Assembly: GCA_947630595.1 (NCBI GenBank)
Contig: CANRIG010000002.1
Span: 1 to 64,000, forward strand
Direction of reading: 5' to 3'
Length of the DNA: 64,000 nucleotides
Source: an uncultured Lachnospiraceae bacterium
GTDB lineage: Bacteria > Bacillota > Clostridia > Lachnospirales > Lachnospiraceae
Shown: piece by piece, positions 28,349 to 37,165 of the stretch
Layout: each line of letters opens with the position of its first letter
How positions within the stretch are numbered: the stretch's first letter is position 1
The notes under the pieces: model-generated
Databases searched by the model: none
Told to the model about the DNA's origin: nothing
What the model saw: only the letters and a program-made list of their open reading frames with translations
Program-made: the position numbers and the translations under genes

Positions 28349-31234
28349 ATGTCACATATGAAAAAGTTAGTGCATTCCCGCAAATTTTCCTCGCTTCTGA
28401 TCCTCTGGGGGCTGACTGCGGTCAGCTGCCTGATCATTTTTTACCCGTTCCTGTTCGGCGACAAGCTGGTCGTGTTTAACGACGCCGGCTCCGACACCCG
28501 GCAGCAGTACCTGATGCAGTACGCGACCATCGTCAACCACCTGCGCGACGGCAATTTTTCGCTGTGGGACATGAACATCGGCTTCGGCGCCAGCATGTTT
28601 GCGCTCAACCTGTTTAACGTGTTTCTGGCCCCGGTCTATTTTGCCGGCGTGGTGCTGGGCGTGGGCCATATGCCGGGTGTGCTGGTGTATCTGCTGCTTC
28701 TGGAGATTTTTCTGGCGGCGGCGTTTTGCTATCTGTTCCTAGACTGCTTTGCGCTTTCTGAGCGGAGCAAGATTATTTCTTCCTATATATATGGACTCAA
28801 CGGATACCTGCTCGTGTGGGGGCAGCACTACCACTTCGGTTCGTTTGTGGTCTTTCTTCCGCTGCTGCTCTTCCTGCTGGAGCGCGCCGTGCGCCGCCGG
28901 AAATGCAGCCTCGCTGTGCCGCCGCTGGTGGCGGTGATGGTCTGCAGCAGCGTTTATATGTCCTATATGGCGCTGCTCTTTGGCGGCTTTTACCTGATCT
29001 GCCGCATGATTCTCGCGGAGGGAACGCGCGCAGAGCGCGTGCGCCGTTTTTTCGCGCACTGCGGAACGCTGCTGCTGGGCCTCGGCATGGGGGCGGTCAT
29101 TTTTCTGCCGATGGCCCATTATCTGCTGACGGTCAGCACCCGCCTCGACAGCGGCAGTTCTTTCCTGCAGAGAATGCTGCAGTACTGCTCTCTGTTCCCG
29201 GCCGATTTTTACAAAACCGCTTTTCTGCGCTTTTTCTCGACCGCCTTTCAGGGCATCCGTCGGTATAATGGCTACTCCAATTTTTATGAAGCCCCGGTGC
29301 TGTTTTTCTCGGCGCTGTTCGTGATTCTGGCGCCGCAGTACGTGTGCACCATTCACCGCCAGCCCGCGGCCCGCAAGGCCAAAATCATACAGTATCTGGC
29401 GGTGCTGTTTTTCGTGCTCTGCATGCTGATCCGTGTGGGCGCTTCCGTATTCAACGCGTTCGCCTATCCGTTCTCTCGCCACTCCTTTGTGTTCATGCCG
29501 CTGTTTGCGCTCATGACCGCATACACGCTAGATCAGATTCATGTCCGCCGCCGGCTTCACCTGCCGGCGCTGGCCCTTTCCATCGTCCTTATTGTCTGCG
29601 CGCATGTGCTGGCTTTTCGCGGGACGCCGGAACCGGAACTGACCTCCGCCATCGTCGTATCTGGCGTGCTGGCGGCGCTGATGGCGCTGCTGCTGGCGGC
29701 GGACTGCTTCGCCGGATGGCGCAAAGCTCAGTCCACCTCCCGGAACCAGTCCGTTTCCCATGACCAGTCCGTCTCCCGTGATCAACCCGTTTCCCGTGAC
29801 CAGTCCGTTTCCCGTGTCGCCGGAAATTCCGATTTCAAATTATCGGGCAGACCGGAGGCGACAGGCGGGGCAATACACAAAGCAATGCACGGAACGCAAT
29901 ACGTCACAACGGTCCTGCTGGTTTTGTGCCTGCTTGCAAATGTCACTTATGAAGGCTGGCTCTGCTATAACCAGCGCGACGTGCTGACCACCTCCGACCC
30001 GGAATACTGGAGCGGGCTTTACGACCCGGACGTGACGGCGGCCCTCGCCTCTCTGCGCGAAAACGACGATTCTTTTTACCGCGTGGAAAAGGATTATTTC
30101 AGCGGAAGCTACTGCATGGACGCTCTGGCGCAGGACTACCGCGGCATCAGCGCCTACAATTCCACGCCCAACCGCAACATCGAGGAATTTGTCAATCTGG
30201 TGATCCCCAATTTCCCGATGCTGGCAAAATACGAATACACCTACCGCCAGATCGGCTGGTACACCGGCCACAGCACGCTGTTCGGCATCAAATACCTGCT
30301 CTCCAAAAATCCTGCGCTCGCGCTCGACGGTTTTGTCCAGAGCGGGCAGTTTGGCAGCGTCTATGTCTATCAGAATAAGAATGTCTCCACGCTTGCGCGC
30401 TTCTGCACGACGGCCGGGGACAGCGCGGTTCTGAAGGACGCTTACGGAAAGGCAGACCTGGAAACCATGCTGCTGGATACGGCGCTGCTCGACTGCGGGG
30501 AGGAAGGCGTTTCGGAGCTGATACAGAATCTGACCGGCCGCGCACCGCTAACGGCGGAAGAACTGATGAATGATTATGCGTTGGAAGAAATCTCCGCCCC
30601 GGCGGACATCACGGCGGATGGAAGCTCCAATGCGGCGGCAATCCCTATTGATCAGGATATGCTGGCGGATTACGCCCGCGTCTACCTGGAATTTGACCTG
30701 CTCACGCCCGAGGTCAGCGACATCACCGTCAACCTCGGGGAGCCGTTTGAGTATCATTTCCGCACGGAGGCCGGAAAAGCCCGGCACGTGCAGCTCGCCG
30801 TGCCGTCCTCTTACACTCGTGTTGAACTCAGCCGCTACGGCGCGCCGCTCGCCGGGGAGATAAGCGGCATCCGTCTGCTCGGCTCCCGCAAGGAGCATAC
30901 TTCTGTGCCGCGCGAACCAGCGCAGATCACCCTGGCAAGCCCGTCCAACGATTCCCGTCTGTCGGGCACTGTCACCGCCAGCACAGGCGGCTTTCTCTTC
31001 CTGCCGCTCCCATACGAGGAGGGCTGGAGCGCCGCCGTGGACGGAGAAAAAGCCGAAATCCTGCGCACGGACATCGGCTTCATCAGTATTCCGGTCGCCG
31101 CCGGAGCGCACAGCTTCACGCTCACCTATCGTCAGCCGTATCTGGGAACAGGTCTGATCATCAGCCTGCTCTCGCTGGCCGTCTGGGCGGCGCTGCTCTT
31201 TCTGCGGCGCAGACGCCGGAACAAAGCAATATAA
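28349..31234 (+). CDS. YfhO-family polytopic membrane protein
   Basis: Multiple TM helices; DKLVVFNDAGSDTRQQYL, IGFGASMFALNLFN, C-terminal FLFLPLPYEEGWSAAVDGEKAEI. Confidence 0.88.
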   Translation: MSHMKKLVHSRKFSSLLILWGLTAVSCLIIFYPFLFGDKLVVFNDAGSDTRQQYLMQYATIVNHLRDGNFSLWDMNIGFGASMFALNLFNVFLAPVYFAGVVLGVGHMPGVLVYLLLLEIFLAAAFCYLFLDCFALSERSKIISSYIYGLNGYLLVWGQHYHFGSFVVFLPLLLFLLERAVRRRKCSLAVPPLVAVMVCSSVYMSYMALLFGGFYLICRMILAEGTRAERVRRFFAHCGTLLLGLGMGAVIFLPMAHYLLTVSTRLDSGSSFLQRMLQYCSLFPADFYKTAFLRFFSTAFQGIRRYNGYSNFYEAPVLFFSALFVILAPQYVCTIHRQPAARKAKIIQYLAVLFFVLCMLIRVGASVFNAFAYPFSRHSFVFMPLFALMTAYTLDQIHVRRRLHLPALALSIVLIVCAHVLAFRGTPEPELTSAIVVSGVLAALMALLLAADCFAGWRKAQSTSRNQSVSHDQSVSRDQPVSRDQSVSRVAGNSDFKLSGRPEATGGAIHKAMHGTQYVTTVLLVLCLLANVTYEGWLCYNQRDVLTTSDPEYWSGLYDPDVTAALASLRENDDSFYRVEKDYFSGSYCMDALAQDYRGISAYNSTPNRNIEEFVNLVIPNFPMLAKYEYTYRQIGWYTGHSTLFGIKYLLSKNPALALDGFVQSGQFGSVYVYQNKNVSTLARFCTTAGDSAVLKDAYGKADLETMLLDTALLDCGEEGVSELIQNLTGRAPLTAEELMNDYALEEISAPADITADGSSNAAAIPIDQDMLADYARVYLEFDLLTPEVSDITVNLGEPFEYHFRTEAGKARHVQLAVPSSYTRVELSRYGAPLAGEISGIRLLGSRKEHTSVPREPAQITLASPSNDSRLSGTVTASTGGFLFLPLPYEEGWSAAVDGEKAEILRTDIGFISIPVAAGAHSFTLTYRQPYLGTGLIISLLSLAVWAALLFLRRRRRNKAI
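29735..29820 (+). repeat. 18-bp coding tandem repeat (SVSRDQ hexapeptide) in YfhO
   Basis: tgaccagtccgtttcccg-type units, about 5 copies. Confidence 0.9.
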
Positions 31235-31281
31235 ATATGGAACAAAGCAATATAATATTATGACCATATCATATTATGACC
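31218..31281. repeat. Duplicated stop-codon regions at a convergent gene junction
   Basis: ggaacaaagcaatataa at 31218-31234 and 31239-31255; atattatgacc at 31255-31265 and 31271-31281. Confidence 0.95.
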
Positions 31282-34200
31282 GTTTCCCGAGCACATTCCG
31301 GGCCTGCTTTTTAAGCTGCTCCTTAAACGGAATCCTGGCATCAGAAATTCTACGGGCCAGCCGGTAGGACGTCGTCCCTTTCATCACCTCGATGGAAGCT
31401 TTCAGGGCGGCGTTCTCTTTTTTGAGCCGGTTCATGGAGGCATTGCCGCCGCGGCCGCCGACCGACGGGTCGCCAAGCGCCAGCCCCTGAAAAATAAAAT
31501 CGTAATCGACAGCCTGCTCCGCTTCGGACTGAGGCAGCTGCTGCGGCAGTTCCGTCTCGCTCACGCGCAAAGCACTCTGTCCGCTTTGTCCGTTCTGCCC
31601 GCTTTGTCCGTTCTGACCGCTTTGTTCGCCCGGTCTGCTCTGTCCGTTCTGCCCGCTTTGTCCATCCTGTCCGTTTTGTTTGCCCTGTTCATGTACCATG
31701 GAAATTTCCTGCATATCCATGCACAGTTTCCGCTCCCCGGCGTCCGCCAGCAGCTGCGCGTACAGGGCACGGTATTCCCCGCACATCTGCGCCACGCTTT
31801 TGAGCGCAATCCGCGCCACCGCCTCTTTTTTCTCCCGATACTCCTGCGGACGGTCCTGAATGCGGTGCAGCAGACCCAGCACTTCCTCCGGCCCCGCGTC
31901 CGGGCTCACCAGCCAGCCGCCCCCGGTGCTGCGGATGCGCTCCCCGACCGCGCCGATGTCTGTGCCGACCACCGGAATGCCGTTCATCCACGCCTCGGAG
32001 ACGGTGTAGCAGAATGTTTCCGGCCAGATCGGCAGAATGCAGACTACGTCGATCTCGTTGTCCGCCAGAAGCTGCGGCAGCTCCTCTTTTTTATAGGTAG
32101 AACTGAAAAAGCAGTTGTCCTGATGGATTTCCATGATCTGCTTGTCGCCGATCGCGCCCAGCACAAACCAGTTAATGCGCTCCCGGTCCATCGGAATCAG
32201 CTTCCGCGCCATGAGGCTGCCCTTCTGCGGCACCATGCCGCCCAGAAACGCCACATTCAGGCGCCCCTCTTTGCCGAATCTGCGCCGATATTCGCCCTTT
32301 GTGCTGCGTCCGTCCGTGTAAAGCTCCCCGCCATGGCGCACGTACACCTGTATTTTTACAGGCCCGTCCGCAAGCGCTTCCGTGCTGACGCGCAGGTCAA
32401 TCCCGCACAGCAGCGCGTCCGGGTCGCCGAACGCGTCCACAATGTCCGGCCGCGCCGCCTTGGGCGCCAGGAAGCAGTCGCTTCCGCCCTTATGATCCGT
32501 CAGTTCGACCAGAATCTCCGTCTCTTCGTTATTCACACCGGCCAGATAAGCCCAGCCCTTGATGTCGTTGAGCCCCTGATCCGCGCCGACCACCCGGTCC
32601 AGCTTTACCCGCAGCTTCGCGTTCCGTTTTGCCCCCTGCGGCGACGGAACATGCACCACCTCGCGCTCCAGCCGGTCTTCGCCGTGGTAAATCACCTGGC
32701 AGCGTTCTTTCAGCTCCGGGAAATACTGCAGCAGAATATCGCGCGCGCTGGCGGACGGAAAAATCAGCTTTTTGCAGGTGCGCAGCGCTTTTCCGTGCTC
32801 CCGCCGCCAGATGCGCAGGTAATCCGTCTGCGGCGCGATCTGCTTTTTCGCCAGCAGGCAGGCCTGGCAGCGCTCCCGGCGCTCCTGCGGGCTCAGCTTT
32901 GCGTCCTGCGGCGCGCAGAAATGTCTCTCATTGTCCAGCAGCAGGATTGTCGGGCATGCGTAATAGTAATCGTGCATGGTCGCGGTCACCGGTATCCCCA
33001 GCGCCGCGGCGGCATCGTAAATCTCCAGCGACAGATCCTGCGTGTGGTGGACGTGCACAAGGTCGATGGAAAACGCTTTTAGAACCTGTATGCAGATTCT
33101 GCGCAGCTCTGGGTCGCGGAACACCGGATACTGCGGCGCTTCCCCGATCTCAAAGCGCAGCGGAATCACATCCCGGTCCGTGTAGGCCGTCACGCGCAGG
33201 CAGTCCGCGTCGCGGGCCATCACAAAGACGTTGTACTCCCCGCGCAGCTCCTCCATCAGCTCGCGCACATGAATCTGCGTCCCGCCGATGTTGTTGAACG
33301 CATGCTCCTGAAAATCCAGGTGCAGAAAGTACAGCAAATTTTTCTTTTTATTGCACAATTTTGTGTATAGATTGATATTGTCACGGATCTCCTGATCTGG
33401 ATTTTCCACGCAGTACAGATCGTTTCGGTGCATCTGTTCCGGGTAGCGCTCCGTCAGAATCGCCGTGTGCTCCCGCAGAAGCGCCTGCTTCTCGGCGGTG
33501 TCAAACGAACCCGTGCCTTTGTGGTAGACGAACGTATCATCACACATGATATGGCGATACCCCGCCTGCTCCGCCCGGTTGCAGAAGTCGTTTTCCTCGC
33601 CGTAGCCCCGCCCGAACGTCTCCGCGTCAAAATTGCCGATGTCGTCGATCAGGCAGCGCTTGATGAACATGCAGAATCCCACGGCCACGGTAATCCGCGG
33701 ATAGCGCCGGAGGCTGCAGCGCTCGATCAGCGCCGCGTACTCGTCGATCGTCAGGTGCTCCGGCACCGGATTGTCACGGCAGAACACGGGAACCGAACAG
33801 AGCGTCGCGCTGTTGGAGAGCGGCGTCACCGTGCCCGTGCTGTCGTCCCGGTAGGCGCAGGCCACGATTTTCTCCAGCCATCCGGCGGTCACAATCGTGT
33901 CGGAGTTCAGCAGAAGCACGTCATGATCCTCCGACAGCGCCATACCCTTGTTGACGTTGCCGGAGAAGCCGAGGTTTTCCGAATTATGCAGTACCATGAT
34001 GTGTCCTGCGGGAATCTGTTTTCCCAAAACATGCTGCGCCGAAATTTTTTCTTTCGGAATTTGATTCTCTGAAACATTTTCCTCTGGAGCCCGATTCTCT
34101 GGAAATTTTCCCTCCGAGACCTGACCCGCTGAAATTCTTTTCCCTAGAACCTGTCTCTCTGAAATATTCTCCGTCGAAATCTTGCCCGCTGAAATTCTTT

Positions 34201-34570
34201 TCTCTGAAACCTGACTCTCAGAAATTTTCTCTGCCGAAATCTTGCCCGCTGAAATTCTTTTCTCTGAAACCTGGCTCCCTGAAATTTTCTCTCCTGAAAT
34301 CTGGCCCGCTGAAGTTTTCTCCTCTGAAGCCTGACTTTCTGAAATTTTCTCCCGCGAAACCTGCGATGCGGAAGCCGCCGTGGGATCGCCGCACAGCAGT
34401 CCGTCCAGGTACGGGCGGATGCGCGCGTCCGGGCTGCAGTCGTTAATCAGCACCAGCCGGTGCCGGTTCAGATCCGTGTGCCGCAGTATGCTGGGAACGC
34501 ATTTCTGCAGATCCTCATATCCGTTGTAAATAGGGACGATGATATCCACCGTCTGCGATTTTCTGTTCAT
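31274..34570 (-). CDS. Large multi-domain glycosyltransferase (GT2 + GT4-like) with repeat insertions
   Basis: GT2 VDIIVPIYNGYEDL...ENLGFSGNVNKGMALS..VLLLNSDTIVTAGWLEKIV; GT4-like YFLHLDFQEHAFNNIGGTQIHVRELMEELR...GGMVPQKGSLMARKLIP...PETFCYTVSEAWMNGIPVVGTDIGAVGERI. Confidence 0.9.
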   Translation of the reverse strand: MNRKSQTVDIIVPIYNGYEDLQKCVPSILRHTDLNRHRLVLINDCSPDARIRPYLDGLLCGDPTAASASQVSREKISESQASEEKTSAGQISGEKISGSQVSEKRISAGKISAEKISESQVSEKRISAGKISTENISERQVLGKRISAGQVSEGKFPENRAPEENVSENQIPKEKISAQHVLGKQIPAGHIMVLHNSENLGFSGNVNKGMALSEDHDVLLLNSDTIVTAGWLEKIVACAYRDDSTGTVTPLSNSATLCSVPVFCRDNPVPEHLTIDEYAALIERCSLRRYPRITVAVGFCMFIKRCLIDDIGNFDAETFGRGYGEENDFCNRAEQAGYRHIMCDDTFVYHKGTGSFDTAEKQALLREHTAILTERYPEQMHRNDLYCVENPDQEIRDNINLYTKLCNKKKNLLYFLHLDFQEHAFNNIGGTQIHVRELMEELRGEYNVFVMARDADCLRVTAYTDRDVIPLRFEIGEAPQYPVFRDPELRRICIQVLKAFSIDLVHVHHTQDLSLEIYDAAAALGIPVTATMHDYYYACPTILLLDNERHFCAPQDAKLSPQERRERCQACLLAKKQIAPQTDYLRIWRREHGKALRTCKKLIFPSASARDILLQYFPELKERCQVIYHGEDRLEREVVHVPSPQGAKRNAKLRVKLDRVVGADQGLNDIKGWAYLAGVNNEETEILVELTDHKGGSDCFLAPKAARPDIVDAFGDPDALLCGIDLRVSTEALADGPVKIQVYVRHGGELYTDGRSTKGEYRRRFGKEGRLNVAFLGGMVPQKGSLMARKLIPMDRERINWFVLGAIGDKQIMEIHQDNCFFSSTYKKEELPQLLADNEIDVVCILPIWPETFCYTVSEAWMNGIPVVGTDIGAVGERIRSTGGGWLVSPDAGPEEVLGLLHRIQDRPQEYREKKEAVARIALKSVAQMCGEYRALYAQLLADAGERKLCMDMQEISMVHEQGKQNGQDGQSGQNGQSRPGEQSGQNGQSGQNGQSGQSALRVSETELPQQLPQSEAEQAVDYDFIFQGLALGDPSVGGRGGNASMNRLKKENAALKASIEVMKGTTSYRLARRISDARIPFKEQLKKQARNVLGKRS
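31565..31690 (-). repeat. 18-bp (2 x 9) coding repeat GQNGQS in the C-terminal part of the giant GT
   Basis: tgtccgttctgcccgctt units; protein GQDGQSGQNGQSRPGEQSGQNGQSGQNGQSGQS. Confidence 0.9.
34020..34370 (-). repeat. 15-bp tandem repeat in a 60-bp higher-order array, inserted in a GT2 domain
   Basis: GAAACCTGACTCTCA/GAAATTTTCTCTGCC/GAAATCTTGCCCGCT/GAAATTCTTTTCTCT recurs in 60-bp register from about 34021 to 34360. Confidence 0.95.
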
Positions 34571-34586
34571 GACTCAGCAGCCTCCA

Positions 34587-34729
34587 AATTATTCGCCCCG
34601 GCATCCACCGCGCAGGCCGGTTTCTGTTTCGCCCCGGCATCCGCCGCGCAGGCCGGTTTCTATTTCGCTCAGGAATCCCGTCCTATTTTGATCACGAATC
34701 CTGTCCTATTTTGCTCCAGAATCCTGTCC
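34587..34729 (-). repeat. 23-bp and 36-bp tandem repeats from the methyltransferase stop codon into the GT upstream region
   Basis: CTATTTTG/CTATTTCG (stop TAG copies) at 34660, 34683, 34706; ttcgccccggcatccRccgcgcaggccggttt x2. Confidence 0.93.
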
Positions 34730-36910
34730 CGCGCCATGCCGCCTGTGAAACGGCAGCTTCCAGTGTCCGCCGGTCAGAAGCCGGTTCGCCCGGTTCAGCG
34801 CATCCTCCACGGACAGCATCCGAATCCTGCCGCAGATCACGAGCCGCTGCGCGTCCTTCGGCAGCCGCACCTGATACATCGGGTCGGTCGTCAGAAACAG
34901 GTCGCCCTCCGGCAGCGCCGCCGCGGCGTTGGCCGCGCTCAGGCGAACCGTCGATTGTTTTTCCTCTATGCTGCAGACGCAGGGCCTGCCCTCCACCGGG
35001 TCAAAGCGCACCGCGCGCACATCGTCAAAGCCCCTCAGGTCAAACGTCAGGCTGAAACGGCCGTCCGCGGAAAGCTCCGTCTCCGTCACCAGCTTTTCCT
35101 GCTCGGAATAGCCACTGCCGGTATCGACGAAAAGCTGACTGACCATATATTCCTGCTCGCGCCGCCGTTGCCGGAATTCCTCAATGGAAATGCCGATCTC
35201 CGGCACGCTGAACCGCAGCAGCCGGTTGGCTCCCACGTACTGCTGCGCAAAATGCGTATCCCAGTCCCAGAATACCTCCGCCGCCTGCTCCGTGATCCCG
35301 AACTCCCGCAGAAATTCCGTCTTCGGGCACAGCGGCTCCAGAAACAGCTGATTGCTGTAGAGCTCGTTGACCGCGCGCCAGAGCAGGAAAGCGACCGGAA
35401 CCGGAAAATCAAAAATCCACTCGCAGTCGATCACCTGAAAACCGTCGTCCGCCTCAAAAATATTGTCAAGAATCAGGTCGATGTTAGCCGGCGCCACGCA
35501 CGTGCAGTCCGCCCCCAGCTCCCGGCCGCCGAACACGCGGCCAAATTGCACCCGCTGCTCCTTCGTCATCTGCCGCAGGCTGCTTACACATACCGGATGC
35601 ACGGCCGTTGTCCCGGCGTCATGCACATCCCCGTCGCCGCCTGCTTCTCCGACACGCTCTGCACGCCACAGCTGCTCCGCCTCCGGCGCGCATCCGCACA
35701 GCTCCGCCACCTTCCAGATCAGCTTTTTCAGCGCCGCGGCGTCGCCCCGCTGCGCCGCCTCCGCCGCCTGATGCCCCAGGCTTTTCTGATGCAGAAACGG
35801 GTACACGATGCCGTCTCCCTCCGGCCGTCCCGTCAACGGACGCCAGAGTCCGTAATGTTTCTGCTCCTGCGCCAGCATTTGCCGGATGTGCGCTCCGGCC
35901 TCCGCCGTCGCCGGCCGTTTCCACACAAAGCGGCCCTCCGGCCGGTCTTCCAGAACGGTCATAACGGAAAACGCATCCGCCCGGTCCGTGCTCAGCTTGG
36001 CATAGCGGACGCTGCGCTCCCGCTCAAGCGGCGCTGCGCTCATCTCGATCAGAAACGAATTGGCAAACTGCGCCATCACGCCCTCTGCGGACAGGGTTTC
36101 CGCCATCTTGCTCTCCTCAAACAGCGCCATCCGGTATTTTGTAAAATTCCACGCCGGACGGCCGTATTTCTGCTCCCGCAGGGATTCGTCGGTAAAAATC
36201 TCCCGGGGAAACTTATAGTCAGGATAAGGATAATAAAATTTATAATAATCCAGACCGCAGCGGCGCATGAGCGCCTCCCACTCGGCCCGGGAAAAGGTGC
36301 GCACCGCGCGGTTTTCCCCATATCCGCGGATTCCGTCAAAATACCCGTCCGTGTGATCTTCGGGCGCTCCCGCGAAATATTTCAGGCCCAGGCGGTTCTC
36401 GATGGCGACCAGCAGCACGCCGTCCGGCTTCAAAAAGGCCTTCACCCGGCGCAGAAACGTCCCGTACGGGTCGTCCCCCTCCGTGAAGCTCATCGCGTAT
36501 TCGAACGCCCCGTTCAGAACGACGTAATCAAAGCCTTCCGCAAACTGCATGTCGTTTAAATTGCCCACGCGGATTTCCAGATTGCCGCAGCGCTCATGCC
36601 GCGCATAGTTGATCTCGGCCCGCCGTTTGGAAAGCTCCACCGAGACAACCTGCCGCATACGGCTGCACAGCAGGCCCGTGATCGCCCCGCACCCGGAGCC
36701 GATCTCCAGACAGGAAGCCCCCGCCCGGAACGGATACCAGCTGAGAATATTCTCGCGCGCCCGGGAAAGATGATAGAGCACGGGAAAGCTCACGCGCTCC
36801 AGTTCCTCCGGCCGGACGCCGGATTTCGCCGTTTCCAGAATCTCCTGCTCCACGTCGCCGTCGGAGTAGAGGTCTTTTCCGATATAAGAATCAAGATTTA
36901 ACGTCGCCAT
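34706..36910 (-). CDS. Class I SAM-dependent methyltransferase with large C-terminal extension
   Basis: FRAGASCLEIGSGCGAITGLLCSRMRQVVSVELSKRRAEINY...FDYVVLNGAFEYAMSF...VAIENRLGLKYFAGAPEDHT; start MATLNLDSYIGKD. Confidence 0.85.
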   Translation of the reverse strand: MATLNLDSYIGKDLYSDGDVEQEILETAKSGVRPEELERVSFPVLYHLSRARENILSWYPFRAGASCLEIGSGCGAITGLLCSRMRQVVSVELSKRRAEINYARHERCGNLEIRVGNLNDMQFAEGFDYVVLNGAFEYAMSFTEGDDPYGTFLRRVKAFLKPDGVLLVAIENRLGLKYFAGAPEDHTDGYFDGIRGYGENRAVRTFSRAEWEALMRRCGLDYYKFYYPYPDYKFPREIFTDESLREQKYGRPAWNFTKYRMALFEESKMAETLSAEGVMAQFANSFLIEMSAAPLERERSVRYAKLSTDRADAFSVMTVLEDRPEGRFVWKRPATAEAGAHIRQMLAQEQKHYGLWRPLTGRPEGDGIVYPFLHQKSLGHQAAEAAQRGDAAALKKLIWKVAELCGCAPEAEQLWRAERVGEAGGDGDVHDAGTTAVHPVCVSSLRQMTKEQRVQFGRVFGGRELGADCTCVAPANIDLILDNIFEADDGFQVIDCEWIFDFPVPVAFLLWRAVNELYSNQLFLEPLCPKTEFLREFGITEQAAEVFWDWDTHFAQQYVGANRLLRFSVPEIGISIEEFRQRRREQEYMVSQLFVDTGSGYSEQEKLVTETELSADGRFSLTFDLRGFDDVRAVRFDPVEGRPCVCSIEEKQSTVRLSAANAAAALPEGDLFLTTDPMYQVRLPKDAQRLVICGRIRMLSVEDALNRANRLLTGGHWKLPFHRRHGAGQDSGAK

Positions 36911-36999
36911 GTTCTGTCTCCTATGCCCGATGAAAAGCAACGCGGACAGGCTCTTGCCTGCCGCATAAAACAGCCCGTTCTGAGAAACCATTTTCCGGA

Positions 37000-37155
37000 A
37001 AACAGTTCCCGGAAAACAGTCTTATGAAAAACAGTTCTTTGAAAAGCAATTCTTTGAAAATAGTTCTTTGAAAAACAATTCTTTGAAAAACAGTTCTTTG
37101 AAAAACAATTCTCCGAAAAACAATTCTTCAAAAACATTCTTTGAAAAAATCTCCG
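37000..37155. repeat. Intergenic 15-bp tandem repeat (cARttctttgaaaaa)
   Basis: TTCTTT cores at 37035, 37050, 37064, 37079, 37094, 37109 plus degenerate flanking copies. Confidence 0.95.
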
Positions 37156-37165
37156 GAAAAATCTC

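Noticed and set aside
34020-34370. CRISPR-like or transposon remnant
   Set aside because: Units are contiguous 15-mers, in frame with the GT ORF, with no terminal inverted repeats or spacers.
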